DNA of 28,199 nucleotides. Origin: Silene noctiflora (Eukaryota; Streptophyta; Magnoliopsida; Caryophyllales; Caryophyllaceae). The position numbers and the translations under genes are program-made. The notes under the pieces were generated by a model. The model made no database searches. It was given only the letters and a program-made list of their open reading frames with translations, and was not told the DNA's origin. This document shows positions 1-11,830 of this stretch, in pieces; position 1 is the first letter of the stretch; every line of letters starts with the position of its first letter. The stretch covers positions 19,216-47,414 of the forward strand of contig VHZZ01000933.1 in NCBI GenBank assembly GCA_009801015.1. Reading direction: 5' to 3'.

Positions 1-738
1 TAACTAAAATAAAAGATACAAATTTGACTCAAGTTAGGAAACCTTAACCAAGATATTTTTTCAGTAAAAAGAGTTTCAAAAATGTCTCGAAATATCTTGT
101 CAAAAATAATAAGCCGTAATTTTAGGACCGAACATAAAGAGTAAATACGAGTCTTATACTCTTACATTTTTCTAGACACGGTCCAATACACACATCCAAG
201 CTTCATCCGATTTCCGAGCAATCAAAATATTCTTTTAAACCTGTCAACGCATTTCTAGCATATATCATTAATAAAGGGAGAACTTTAGGGAAGAGGGCTT
301 GTCATCATCAACAAAACAAGCTCAACATTACGGACAAATTTGAACCCTATGCTGTTTTTTTTTTTTATTTGAGAGAGGGTGGGAGATTTGCTTGGAACTG
401 GTTTTTAAACTGACAGTCAGTGGATATATAACCTTTTTCATCACAGTGGGAACGGGAGCCTCATTATGGGATTTAGGGTAATCTTACTGAAGCTAATAAA
501 ATAAATCGTATTCTTTTTATGTTGAATAATTTCTGAATCAAAAGACGAATTTTCATTTTCTTAGTGGTAACCTTTAGAAGTCAATTGAGAATTCGAGTTA
601 CGCATTTATCATATTATAGAAACATTGAAGGTTTAGATGTCCTTGAGACTGCTTCGTCTTTCTTGCTCTCTTTTATTCACCCGCTACATGCCTTCTGAGG
701 AATTTAAAGCTAATCAAGCTTTTCCTGACTCATATCAG
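1..738 (+). other. Probable intron of the galacturonokinase gene, no exon seen
   Basis: AT-rich sequence ending in a plausible branch/pyrimidine tract and the acceptor at 736-738. The missing N-terminal exon, which should carry the GHMP substrate-binding start and a phase-2 donor, was not found here. It most likely lies left of the window. Confidence 0.5.
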
Positions 739-3700
739 AGTTGATGAGACACAGTATCCGAAAGCATCTGGAAAGGCGAATACAATTATCAGTGGAAATG
801 GTTCATCTGAATTTAAAGAAGAGTGTTGTTGGGGAAAATATGCAAAAGGAGCTTTATATGCGTTACAAAGTAAAGGGGACCTTCTCAGCCAGGTTACAGA
901 CACATCTCTTGATTCTTTGGTCAATTTATAGGGATCCAAATTTGTTTTATCTTCTGTTACTTATAATTGGGTATGACCGTATGACACTTGACACGTAAAA
1001 TGCTTCATTTGATGTTTTCATAAACTAGCCGATTGCGTCACTTAGATATGCACGTGTCTCTGACACTTGCATCCCTGTCTGAGTATAGGTAGCAGGTTTT
1101 ACCCCCATTTAGGCTAGGGACAGAGAGTTACTTGCTATGCTTTTTTTTTTTTTAATCAACTGTTTCTATTTAAAGGTCGCTGTTGATGAGACCATTCATT
1201 GTTATTTTTCAACTATGGGTGTATACATTATAAAGAAACATGCTCTTACTGACTAGCATAACCTGTATTATGTGCTGTCTCAGGGTATTACTGGAGTGAT
1301 CAGTGGTTCCACAGGCCTTGATAGTTCCGGCCTTAGCTCATCTGCTGCTGTAAGTAGAAAGCTCGCTGAATTGCTTTTTGACAATCTTTTCTGGTAAATG
1401 TCGTGCACTCATGCGTATAGTAAGGGAGAGGATACATTGTTATTTCTTCAACACATACTCAGCACAAGATAAGCATGCGCGCTCGCTCACACACACACAA
1501 TCTAACTTCTTTTCATTTTTGCAATTGCGCATAGAAAAGTGATTGAAACACTGATTATTGTTTTAGCTTTGAAAATACAACTGCTTTTATGAGATTTTAT
1601 TTCATTCACTAATCAAGTTGTGTTGATTTAGGTAGGAGTTGCCTACTTGTTAGCTCTGGAAAGTGCCAATAATATATCAGTATCTCCAGTGGAGAACATC
1701 GAGTTTGATCGGTAAGTACTCTCTTCCCCATTGAGATTTCTTTATGTCTTTTTACTTTAGGAAATGCTTCATAATAGAAGTGTCAATGCCCTTTCTTACG
1801 AGAGATTTGAGCGAAAATAAGTCACTTTTCTATGTTATTTCCACAAATTATATGGGCCTTTGGGGTAAAATAGGAAGTGAAAAGAAGTCACATTCGTTGG
1901 TTGGTTTACTTATTATACGGGTAAATTGATTAATGGGATATGCTTTTGGGTGTGGCTATAATATCCTCAGTAGCGATTCTGAATTTGCAACTACGGAAGC
2001 TAATCAAAGAATCGTGGTGACTACATGTATAAAACTTCGTTCAGTGGATCGTCTCCCTGTGATATTACATACTACCGAGTACCGCCGATGCACGGTATTG
2101 CAATACAACAACACTAGTATTGGTGCCCGGCCTCTCCCGGGCTACCTCTATTTAGCATTAAAATTTATTTTCAATTAAATAAAACTACTTTAAAGTTGCA
2201 TAATAACTTATAAATTTATCATTACTATATTTTTCTATGACATACCTTAAAATTACGATGAAATAAATTATGAGACAATTTCACTACTCCTGCAATTAAT
2301 ATTTTACTTAAATCGATTGGTTAGCTAATTGTTCATATATACTTTCTTCTGTTGTTAGTATTGTTACTTTTATAACATTCGTTATTACCACGGTTACTTT
2401 CACTACTCCCGCCGTAATTATTATTGTTACTAATATTGTTACTTTGACTATTCAAATGAATGAATACTATCATATTACTATATCCAATGTTACTACAATT
2501 CTTTTCACTACTTATAGAATTATTTTTACTATTTAAGCATGTAATTTTAAGAGGCTTATATTATTTATATAAATATATTAATACATATATGCATTAAATC
2601 AAATCGAAATAATTATGGAATATTATATTTTTGGAAATCTAGCTTGATTTATTTACCTTTTAATAGTTTCCAAAATATAACATACTTATATTATATTTGT
2701 GTATGTTAAATAATTAACATCTGTATACTAATTAATACCATAAGTGGTGCATGTTTATTTTAAGAAAAATAACCATATTCTGGTGTTCTCTAAATTTATA
2801 CTTCAACCAAAACTATATAATATTTACATTGAAGTCTCTTGGTCAAGTCTTTATCACATAGTGCTATCGATTAAAAATTATATAGTATAATTAATTTGTA
2901 TAGATTTATGTAATATATAGTATTGATGATTAATTATTACCCCAATGCACTGTATAGCAATAATTTACAAAAAAATTGAATGGTTGATAGTTGATACTAT
3001 CCATGATCGTGTGTGACTATGCATTTCTCTTCTTACTGATTTTTTCCAATTTCAATTTCCTTTGTAAGCAGGCTGATTGAAAATGAATATCTAGGCTTGA
3101 ACAACGGCATATTGGACCAATCTGCAATACTGCTCTCAAGAAAGGGTTGTCTAACCTTCATGGACTGTAAGGTAATATCTGAATTTGCACAAATCCGATT
3201 ATTTGGGCGTTCTTTCCTTTCCTATTAAGGCTTTTCATATAGAGGAATGTTTTGTGAATTTATTTCCTTTCTTCACATTGATTTATTGCTTCATGATTGG
3301 GTTTGAGCATGGCATTGCCCAACCTGTCATATCATTTTTAGAATTCCAAATTTCTGCTGTTTCGTGCTGTAAGCAATATGAAAACTCGAGGCTTCCATAG
3401 TAATGGCATTGTAATTTGTTCCTTCTTTTATTCTATTCGTCTATGTTTCCTTCCAGATTGCTTCTCAGTGAAACTATTTTGTTCTCCTAATTCCCAAGTA
3501 CTTTCTTTCTCCATGCAGACCAAAGAACACAAGCTTATAAACCCTCCAAATTTGGGTCAAAATCATATCAATGGATCACATAAGTCTTACAAAATACTTT
3601 TGGCATGTTCCGGCTTGAAGCTTTCTCTGACAAGTGACAGTGGGTACAACCGCCGAGTTTCGGAATGCCGCGAGGCTGCAAGAGTTCTCTTAGAGTAAGG

Positions 3701-6103
3701 CTGCTTACTGTTATGAAGTCATTTCCTTTCAATTTACCGGCTTACCCTGTGTATCCAACACATAGAGGCTGTCTCAAATGGCCCATATTAAAAATTTCGC
3801 TGAGAGTTGAATCAAATGACTACTACTTCACAATGAAAAGAAGCGCAAATAGTTTAGAGAACCAGTTTGCTTTATTCCATCATCATACAAAACAAAAGAA
3901 TAGTGAGTCTTCTGTTCCATAGGCAATGAAAACTGCATGGATTTTGAACAATGTGGGAAAATGGTATTCACTCTCCAGCAGTTCGACCTTGGTATCGAAA
4001 GGGCAAAACCATCACCATCCCAGGTTAAAGGGTCTTGATGGTCGTTTAATCATGGTGTGTGTGATGATAAATGAATAACTAAATTACATTTTATTTTGCA
4101 TATTTCGTGAGATTTGAGATTATTGACCGCATAACAATTTTGTATCTTCCTGCTAAAAGAAATTACACAAACTAGTTTTCTTGATGTAAAGAACTATGCA
4201 TCTAGGAATTGGAAACCAAACTTCATACCTTTTCGACAGCCTTCATAAATTGACATAGCTACGAAGCTTAGTTTTGCACCAGTGATGCTCAATGCTGAAG
4301 AAGTAACCACATCAGCTTGCTGTTGATTCTTTGTGTTGCAGTGTTTCTGGGAAGCCTGAAGTCGATGCTCTTCTCTCCAATGGTCAGGATGTTTTCCCTA
4401 ATGCTGTTTTCGAGGAGAATATTCTAAAATTCTCTCTTTAATTCTGATGGTTAATTGTCTTGCTTGGAACAGTTGAACACGAAGTTTATGAAGCTCATAA
4501 GGTTGTCTGTCCATCATTTCTACCCAAACACTACTTTTTTCTTATCATATATGCCGCTGAATGATAATACTGTGTTTGCCTATGGTCTCATTTGCTATTA
4601 AATTCTCTTGTAATTGCTTTGCAGGAAAAACTTGAACCCCTTCTTGCTCGAAGAGCAGAACATTATTTCTCGGAGAATATGCGTGTTATGAAAGGTTGTA
4701 CTCCTAATATATAAGTGACCTGTCTCGTGAGATATTTTTCATTATTTCTCATTTGCTGATTTTTTTTTTCTTCTGCGTCCATAATGTGATCCAGGACTTG
4801 ATGCATGGGCCTCTGGTAGATTTGATGAGTTCGGAAAGTTAATTACTGCTTCTGGTCAAAGTTCAATTCAGAATTATGAATGTGGTATGAATTTACTGAA
4901 TATTCCATTGAAGTCCACAAATTTTATCTCTTTCTGGCCATTTACATTGACAAATAGATGTTCAGCTATCACAAGAGAACTATTTTTATGGGAATTTTTT
5001 CAAAGAATTTTCATTTTCCATGTAGCAAAGTTTACTTATAAAATACTATTCTATGGATTTGGAGTATGAGAAACAGACTATAATGACTATCTTCATTCAT
5101 TTACGCTTCTTTTATTATGAAGTAGCCATCAGTTGACGCAAATATCGATGGAATTTCTTTCATTTGGAAATAGTATTGTGTTTTTAGTAGAGGGTAAAAT
5201 TACTTGCAATCGACGTCCCTTACCACCTACAAGAGGTAGCCTTTGAAGCATTTGATTATTATTGTTGCATACTCCTATTTCAGCTATTAAAACCATTGGG
5301 GTATTTTGAAACAGCCTCTTCTAGGCTTCTAATAGGTAGCTTTTTAACAGTGGCTACTAATATTGTGCAAGAACGCAGTATAGCGTAGGCCTTATGTGTC
5401 TGAACCAACTTCTGGATTCCAACTTACGTTACTTACCTCTAAAGAGATTGTTCGCTGGCCAACGCCATTCTAAGTGCTAGCGGGTTTGTCATTATTGGTT
5501 TGAGTTATTAGCTGTCATTTATCAACTCAATTTAAGTTTGGTTCAAGTAATTCGTGTTTAAGCTCTCATTAGCTCAGAGTATTTTGTTCAGGAAAATTTA
5601 TTCAAATCATTAGTCAGCTATGTTATTATCGGACCATTACCAGGCTACCTCAGTTCAGTTGGGTGGGGAAATCGAGTTTTATCGGTTTTCCATCAGGTCG
5701 GGTTATTCATGGTTCTCTATAATTTTGGGTTCAATGGGGTTAATTCAATAACTCAGTTTTTCATTTTGGCTTGATTTTATCAATATCATGCATGCTGATG
5801 GCGCTATTGGCTAATACTCATTTACTTGTGCTTTCCCTTACTTTGACAGGATGCAAACCTCTCATAGAACTATACGAGGTTCTTCTGAGAGCGCCTGGCA
5901 TTTATGGAGCTCGGTTTAGTGGTGCTGGATTCCGCGGATGTTGCATTGCATTAGTGGATGCTGATCTGGCATCGGAAGCTGCATCATTTGTCAAAGAAGA
6001 GTACAGTAAGCTGGAGCCTGAATTGATTGGCAAGATAACCCAACAGGCTGCAGTTATGGTTTGTGAATCTGCTGATGGGGCTCGGGTAATTAGTGCTATG
6101 TAG
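739..6103 (+). CDS. GALAK: Galacturonokinase (GHMP kinase), 5'-incomplete, ten exons visible
   Basis: Phosphorylates D-galacturonate to D-galacturonate 1-phosphate, the cytosolic salvage step feeding UDP-GalA for pectin synthesis (family knowledge). Exons read from splice sites and frame: 739-892, 1284-1349, 1632-1711, 3072-3171, 3519-3694, 4342-4382, 4473-4501, 4625-4694, 4795-4884, 5850-6103 (TAG). All introns are GT..AG and phases join cleanly, giving 352 visible residues. The GHMP phosphate-binding motif DSSGLSSSAAVG spans the 1284 and 1632 exons. LIENEYLGLNNGILDQSA, YNRRVSECREAARVLL, RRAEHYFSENMRV and the C-terminal GHMP motif ARFSGAGFRGCC follow. Plant galacturonokinases are about 420-430 residues, so roughly 75-85 N-terminal residues are missing. 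The first visible exon starts in phase 2 after a pyrimidine-rich acceptor, and I see no upstream exon in 1-738. No stop or frameshift interrupts the exons. The gene runs convergent to APC13. Confidence 0.93.
2114..2926 (-). mobile_element. Helitron-like 3' terminus in galacturonokinase intron, reverse orientation
   Basis: Read on the minus strand, 2142-2114 gives a perfect 6-bp GC-rich hairpin (GCCCGG / CCGGGC, loop of 6), a 7-nt spacer, then CTAG followed by T. This is the canonical plant Helitron 3' end (hairpin plus CTRR, inserted between A and T). The 5' TC end should lie to the right on the plus strand. A TC preceded by A with an AT-rich start occurs at 2926 and another at 2904, but neither has the usual AAAGAGGC subterminal motif, so the right boundary is a guess. 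No Rep/helicase coding is present, so it would be non-autonomous. The gene's splice sites are unaffected. Confidence 0.42.
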
Positions 6104-6220
6104 GAGAATGTGGTAGATTCATTACTCAATCATCTTATTTTTTTGTCTTTTATTACTACATAGTTTATAGTCTTTATCATTTTTTAATTATTTGTTGTGT
6201 GATATTTCTTAGAATATATA

Positions 6221-6226
6221 AATAAA
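6221..6226 (+). terminator. Polyadenylation signal AATAAA for galacturonokinase
   Basis: A canonical AATAAA lies about 118 bp after the TAG at 6101-6103, followed by an AT-rich stretch. It is the best candidate for the 3' end of the transcript; the cleavage site cannot be placed from sequence alone. Confidence 0.45.
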
Positions 6227-6412
6227 AATAATAATTTTTTTTATATATATTTTTAAAACATAATGATACGGGTTACGTGTGTGGAACCCAAGAGTAATAA
6301 GTGGGTTAGAATGCAATGAATGTAAAATGATGCAAGGAGTGGTGAAACTTGGAACCTGATGCAACTTGTTGTGTACATAAATGGAGTATGATTTTGAGGA
6401 ACATAAATTGAT

Positions 6413-6617
6413 CAAGAAAAGGGGCAATTCTCATTTGTGACGGAAGGTATCCGTCACTTTGAGAAGACGGGTACCAAATTGTGAGACAAAAGACCCATGA
6501 GAGGAGAGAGGAAAGCAAGTGGAGGGGTGCCCCCACCTTTTGCTTTATTCGTTTTGTGAGTGGCATTACCCGTCACAAATACCGACCCGTCACAAGGGAG
6601 ACGCTTTGCAAGAAAAG
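6413..6617. mobile_element. MITE (Mutator-like, 187 bp) with 9-bp target duplication
   Basis: The element 6422-6608 is flanked by a perfect 9-bp direct repeat CAAGAAAAG (6413-6421 and 6609-6617). Its ends are imperfect inverted repeats sharing TCTC..TTGTGACGG. Further GTGACGG copies fold back on themselves inside, for example an 8-bp palindrome arm pair GTGACGGA / TCCGTCAC near 6436-6456. A 9-bp duplication is typical of Mutator-like elements (family knowledge). There is no coding capacity. It lies 310 bp after the galacturonokinase stop. Confidence 0.75.
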
Positions 6618-6841
6618 ATACTTGTTATCTTAGTCCAACGATTTAAGTCACCCTAAGTAAACGACTAAGCCCAACAGACATGGGTTATTAATGAAATATC
6701 GACGATATCCAAAAGCAAGTTCAATATTCACAGCCTGGCACTAAATGTGGATGGTAACACCGAATCCGGATCAATTTAAACGCTTTGAGACCATTGTAAT
6801 AGCACAACAAATCAACAATTGAGATATAGTTGGACAATGAC

Positions 6842-7169
6842 GATCCATTTTCAACAAGATTTATGTTATGAACTAAATAAATACGGGTCATTGACAAGTA
6901 ACAGAATAACAAGATACTCAACAAACTGACTAATTCTGTTAGACAGCTGTACATGAATTTTGGCGGGAAAGTTGGTTACATAGAGATCCAATGTATAAAT
7001 AGAATGCTCTCTGCATTTCTTCTTTAGTTTTTGATCAATTGTATAATTCCTTTCTCTCTCTATAAACTTTCTCATAATTCTCTCTGTAATTCTGTTACAG
7101 CAATTCATCAATAAAAATACCTAATTAGAATGAATAATTCTGTTTTTGATCCATTTTCAACAAGATTTA
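6842..7169. repeat. 22-bp direct repeats flanking a 284-bp LTR-like insert
   Basis: The same 22 bp (starting GATCCATTTTCAACAAG) occurs at 6842-6863 and 7148-7169. The 284 bp between carries a TATAAATAG box at 6994-7002, a pyrimidine-rich stretch, and AATAAA at 7110-7115, resembling the promoter/polyadenylation layout of a small LTR. However, the 22-bp length is too long for an LTR target duplication. It could be an insertion with an unusually long duplication or a partial tandem duplication. Family not identified. Confidence 0.5.
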
Positions 7170-7174
7170 CAAGT

Positions 7175-7246
7175 TAGAACATCATCTAATATTCCCTTCC
7201 TTCTAACTGGTAGAACATCATCTAATATTCCCTTCCTTCTAACTGG
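7175..7246. repeat. Perfect 36-bp tandem duplication
   Basis: A 36-bp unit beginning TAGAACATCATC and ending TTCTAACTGG is present twice without a mismatch at 7175-7210 and 7211-7246. It starts six bases after the second 22-bp repeat at 7148-7169. Perfect identity suggests a recent slippage or repair event. Confidence 0.93.
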
Positions 7247-8265
7247 TTTCACCGTAATATTCACACTTTTCTTTTCAAGCCGCTTTACAGTAAAATAGTA
7301 CCAATGATCAAGATAGTGCACAGCATAAGCAATTCGGAATACCCATCCAAATGGAACTATAGAAGCTCTACTAACTTTAGGGGAAAGGATGGTCCAGAAA
7401 AGAGTTGTTCAACAAGAATCACATGAGGTTTCTCAAGTCATGTCCTAATCAAAATCCAATAATGAGGGAACTTTAACCCCACATAAATTCAACCCAGAAC
7501 TCCAAAAGCAATCATAAGCTGATATGAACAAACTTCGTCAGCTTTTCGGACAATCATATCGGCTTTCATCAGAGATCTAACAACCCCAGCTTGCTTCCCT
7601 GAACTAGGATAGTACTCCTTAGACTTTCACCAAGCTGTACTTCTCCGTATGAGATATAGGTTGTATCCTTTTCATGAGATCAGAACTATCAGTTCAAAGT
7701 TAAAGCTGTCAGGACTGTCAGTGTCCTGAACCAAAGGGGAGTTAGGAAGGGTGAGGAAAAATACATGAGAATGAGACAATCAATGTTTCACCAAATGGTA
7801 CAAAATTGGGTTACTCTCACAGTAGTGGGATGTCACAGATGTACAATTTGCAGATGACCTTTTTTCCGCCAACAGTGTCAATTTACCAATCTTTTTATCA
7901 GTAAGTGACGGGTAGTACAGGTTAAGCTGTGAAAATAGTGGTAAAGTACTCTGTTGTCGCAGACGAAATGTTGGCCTTTTTTGTATGGCGGAAAAAATGT
8001 AACAACAATCTAAAATTATGTTACGTATCAAGCAATTTGTACCATGATCATCACTATAATCAACCAATTAGACTTTAAAAAGCATGGTATATATTACAAC
8101 ACAAACCAATATGTTCTCTTCGCACACATGAACTGCTGAAACATCACATCGCTACTTAACAGGCCAAGCTCCCTAACCGTACCGTACTATATGCAAATAT
8201 AAACTACTGAATATACCTGCATTAACTCTTAACGCTTGAAATTCATTCTCCCCTTAAATCACCGC
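7247..8265. other. Intergenic, 3' flank of APC13; possible weak foldback
   Basis: This stretch must hold the APC13 3' untranslated region (minus strand, just left of 8266), but no clear polyadenylation signal stands out. ATGGTACAAA-type ends at about 7795 and 8046 are inverted and each is followed inward by TTTTTTCCGCCA. The spacing differs between the arms (about 65 versus 48 bp), so an old MITE is only a weak possibility. No supported coding sequence was seen. Confidence 0.35.
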
Positions 8266-10343
8266 TCATTGTCTGGCCAGTGCAAGGTCATGCCAAGTAT
8301 CTCCATTAGCTATCTGAGTTTCTTCACCTGTCCAACAATGAAGACTTAGATTTACTACACAAGAGAAATACGAAGTAGCAACTAAATACGATTTCCTTCA
8401 AATTATAAGTGTGCAGGATGAAGGAAATAATTGAGACACCAGCTGGATCATGGATTTTTTTTTCCAATTTAGGTCTATCAGAATACGATACTAGCGTCAT
8501 CAAATTTATATTGTCCTCTTTTGACTTAGATATCAAACTTGACCATTAATCTCTCCAAATATATGTAAATTTATCACGTAAGATTTATCAAAACAGCTAG
8601 TTTAATATTATCATTTAAAAAAAGTTGCAACAATTGCATATATTTTAAAAAGAGCTCTCAACGTTAACTACCAAAAAAAGGAGGGTCAATACAACTGGGA
8701 TAGAGTACAATAATTTAGATTGCGCACGTCTAAATAATGTATTAAAACTTCAGTATTCTTTTGAGCTACAAACATTCTGCCCTTCACTCACAGTTGGCAC
8801 TACTAAACAATATCATCACCCTTGTGAGAGATACTGGAAATGATAAATCATTGTTAAAACGTCATATGTCTCCGTACTTTCTTCTAATTTGATTTCTCAC
8901 TCACCCTATCATACGCTGTCATATTTTTTATACACCCCGACATATTTGACACTGCAGAAAACATCACACGGTCTTGAGACTAATAATAACTTTAATAAGG
9001 GTTTATTCAACCAATTTAAGCTCCAAGCAGTTCAGTGAAGTCTCATAGGTGCAATCTGTGATATATTGAAGCCGAGGGACAGCGCAATATATGTATAGCA
9101 TAATACGCTACACTTGCAAAAATTTGAGCCCAGTGATCCTGAAAGGTGATCAAGGCTAGAGTACCTCCAGCTTTTCTCAGATTCTCCCTGAGGGTGGCAG
9201 TACATTTGCTCGCTTGGAATGAGAGTAATAATTTCTGGAGTAATAGAGCATAAATGAACTAAAAAGTGGGGGAAAGTGATAGGGGTTGGAGATAGAAATG
9301 GAGGAAGATAGTTTAATAGTCCCTCCATTAAGGGAGTAATAGTTACCCCCCCTAAGTAATGCATTACCTCGATATGGAGGTAATAATTCCTCCCTCGCCT
9401 CCTCTTTCCACCCTCCACAAACCACCAATCTCCACCACTTTCTTCTTGTTTTAGCCTCCATTAGTCCAGTAATTATTACTCCCATTCCAAGAAAGCCCTA
9501 AGAAGTAAATCAACAGGATAACTATCTCTGACATTTCAGCTCTGGATCTTAGTCAATTAACTATAACCCTAAAATCAAATCTTCTTGCTCCAACAAAATA
9601 ATTGCAACACTGTGTATATTACAAGCTCTAGAGATTAGGAAGTGTATGTGGGACAGAGAATCATGAAAAAAAAATATTTGCACATAAATTCGAATAACAA
9701 ACAAACTCAATACCCATTAAAACCCAAACTATATGATGACTTACATTCAAATCACAGATACCTGAAAACTACAATAGTAAAGCAAGCCATTTAGCAATCC
9801 TGCATATAATGTTCGTTTCTTTAAAACATCACATCAATTTCTCTACATTGTAAAACCCTGATTATGCTCAAAACATAAAGTGATTCTCTTTCACTAAACC
9901 CGTGTCCGAAAATACCAAATGTGATCAATTAAGCAATTCAACAGATGAATACCGAGTAAATAACCCCACAAACACAGGTATACAACTATACACAATATTC
10001 AAACCCACAAATTAAATAGTGAAATTTAGTTCAAATTAACAAAAGCGTCGATCTTTGACGAAACTCCAATCAAAAAGTAAATAAAGGAGAAAAGACAGAA
10101 GGATAAAAGGACTAACTTGGTTCATCAATATCATCAGTTCGAGCAACGGCCACTGGCGGTAGGACGATATCTGTAGCAGAAAATCAAGAACTTAATTGGA
10201 ATTAATAATAATAATTAAGAATAATATAGTGGGAGGGAGGGAGGGGGTGTTAAATAGAAAATACCATCATCAGGAAGAGTGTCTCTCATCCAATCTTCAT
10301 CAACAATGTCGATCAGAATTCCTAAGCTCAGAACTTCTGCCAT
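8266..10343 (-). CDS. APC13: Anaphase-promoting complex subunit 13 (APC13 / BONSAI)
   Basis: Small structural subunit of the nuclear APC/C ubiquitin ligase that controls mitotic progression; the Arabidopsis orthologue is BONSAI (family knowledge). Three exons on the minus strand: 10343-10265, 10170-10117 and 8327-8266 (TGA). Introns are 94 bp and 1789 bp, with donors GTATTT and GTTAGT and CAG acceptors. Phases join to give 64 residues, close to the usual plant length of about 63. The start [20 protein letters not shown] and the acidic DTLPDDD stretch match the conserved APC13 N-terminus. TDDIDEP and the last-exon ending [13 protein letters not shown] match the plant C-terminus. All exons are intact. 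The protein is too split to appear as a single open frame. Its long intron holds a MITE at 9213-9491. Confidence 0.93.
9213..9491. mobile_element. MITE with about 30-bp terminal inverted repeats in APC13 intron 2
   Basis: The left end reads CTTGGAATGAGAGTAATAAT and the reverse complement of the right end reads CTTGGAATGGGAGTAATAAT. The match extends about 10 bp further (TTTCTGGAGTAAT against TACTGGACTAAT). The 279-bp interior is rich in short inverted GGAGTAAT/ATTACTCC motifs and has no coding capacity. I could not define a convincing target duplication, so the superfamily is unassigned. The open minus-strand frames across it are incidental. Confidence 0.7.
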
Positions 10344-11830
10344 TCTTGTTTCTCTACCTTGGTATGAACCTCTTTTCAAATTTTATGTTGTATCTACGGG
10401 ACTGCGGAAGACCTCTCTCCTACGGGCTACGGGTCAGGAATCCGGATGGATGACTACATGAAGCTAGAGTTGGCAATCAGGTCACTCAGGTCGAATTATC
10501 ATGGACCGACGGTTCATTATCAATTATATCAACATGGTTCATTGGTATGTGTCACATGCAATTTAAAATCATCTCTAAAAAATGTATAATGTTATCTAGG
10601 TGCTTTGATATATCGAGTTATTAGACTCGTATTCTGGACTTATACAAAACTAGGCATTTAATTAGGATGATCTTGTTTTTACTAGCTGACTAAGTGAGTA
10701 AAGCATAAGAGCACGATACATACCAATAAAACAATAATTAAATTAAAAGTTACTAACGAATTGACAAGAAAATCAAATCTTGTATTTTTGTTAGGACAGT
10801 AGTATATTTTAATTAAAATTTTCTTAAATAGCTAAAATAAAGTAATTAACTTAGAGTCTTATTAAAATTGACTAGTTAAAAGACCAATGTTATTGTCAAT
10901 AAGGAATAGAATACCCACAAACGATTCAAACAAATTGTCATTACCCTACACATATTTTGCATTGACTCATTGAGACATTCATTTTGGACGTTTAAAAGGG
11001 GTTACATTTAACACCACTTTGATAGTTCATAGAATTCAAGTTTGGCTAGGCATTTTCCATTCCCAAAATTTGATAACTCTTCTCATCAAACGATCTTGTA
11101 TTTTGTAAGAGTTTTTTGTAGAAAGTGTACTCAATTACTTTCTTCCCTTACCGTATTCCAATAACCCAATCTTAAAAAAAATGTTTAATTTGTACCAACC
11201 AGAAAGATACCTAGTATAAATATACTTGTACTATATACAATGACACACATAAACTTACTTAAACACATTCTTATAACGGACATTACCACATAGATAAACG
11301 TCTTATTGATTGTTACTCATACACATCGTATTTATTTATTTTTTTCATAACCCAATCTTATTAATAGCATTGTAAAAACACTTTTTACCCGAAAAAAATA
11401 ATCTCATATAAAACCGTTCAACACGTGCGACAAAATCATAAACCCTAGTATCTAAGCCGTAAATCATATAATAAATTTAGTGACTTTGTATGGTGCATGC
11501 AATAAGTGTTACCTAAGTTACACAGGGTGCACTGATAAATAACTAATCCTTGAAAGGTTGTAACCAATCAATGACACTACTACTATTGGAATTTACTAAC
11601 ACCCTTCCAAAAATATGTACCAATAAAATTTACTACCCCTCTAAACCGTAAAACTCTACTCTATAGACTTCCATTTTTCTAACTTTGTGTCCTAAGGTCA
11701 AATGATAAGAAGATATGGGAGGACATTTTTAAGATTCTTTCATAAAACTGTTACCAATGGGTATATCTTTCAATTTCTCAAAATTAAATCTTAAAAATAT
11801 TTTCCCAAATAACTTCTTCTTAATAAATCT
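10344..11830. other. Intergenic, upstream of APC13 and downstream of the ATL gene
   Basis: The right-hand part of 10344-10470 must contain the APC13 leader/promoter (minus strand); no clear TATA box was recognised. From about 10470 there is a short GGTCACTCAGGTCG-type stretch resembling a dispersed degenerate repeat. The rest, 10560-11830, is AT-rich unique-looking DNA in which I see no gene, RNA gene or transposon end. Confidence 0.4.

Noticed and set aside
255-300. A frame reading IINKGRTLG, reminiscent of the INKG motif in the missing galacturonokinase exon
   Set aside because: The flanking residues do not match the family, there is no suitable phase-2 donor, and the upstream and downstream motifs are absent. 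Most likely coincidence.
5902-6129. 75-codon minus-strand frame
   Set aside because: Antisense shadow of the last galacturonokinase exon.
7795-8046. Foldback transposon with ATGGTACAAA ends
   Set aside because: Arms match only in short blocks with unequal spacing, and no target duplication was found.
9032-9485. Two minus-strand open frames of 102 and 128 codons
   Set aside because: They lie across the MITE in APC13 intron 2 and follow its repeat structure, with no domain.
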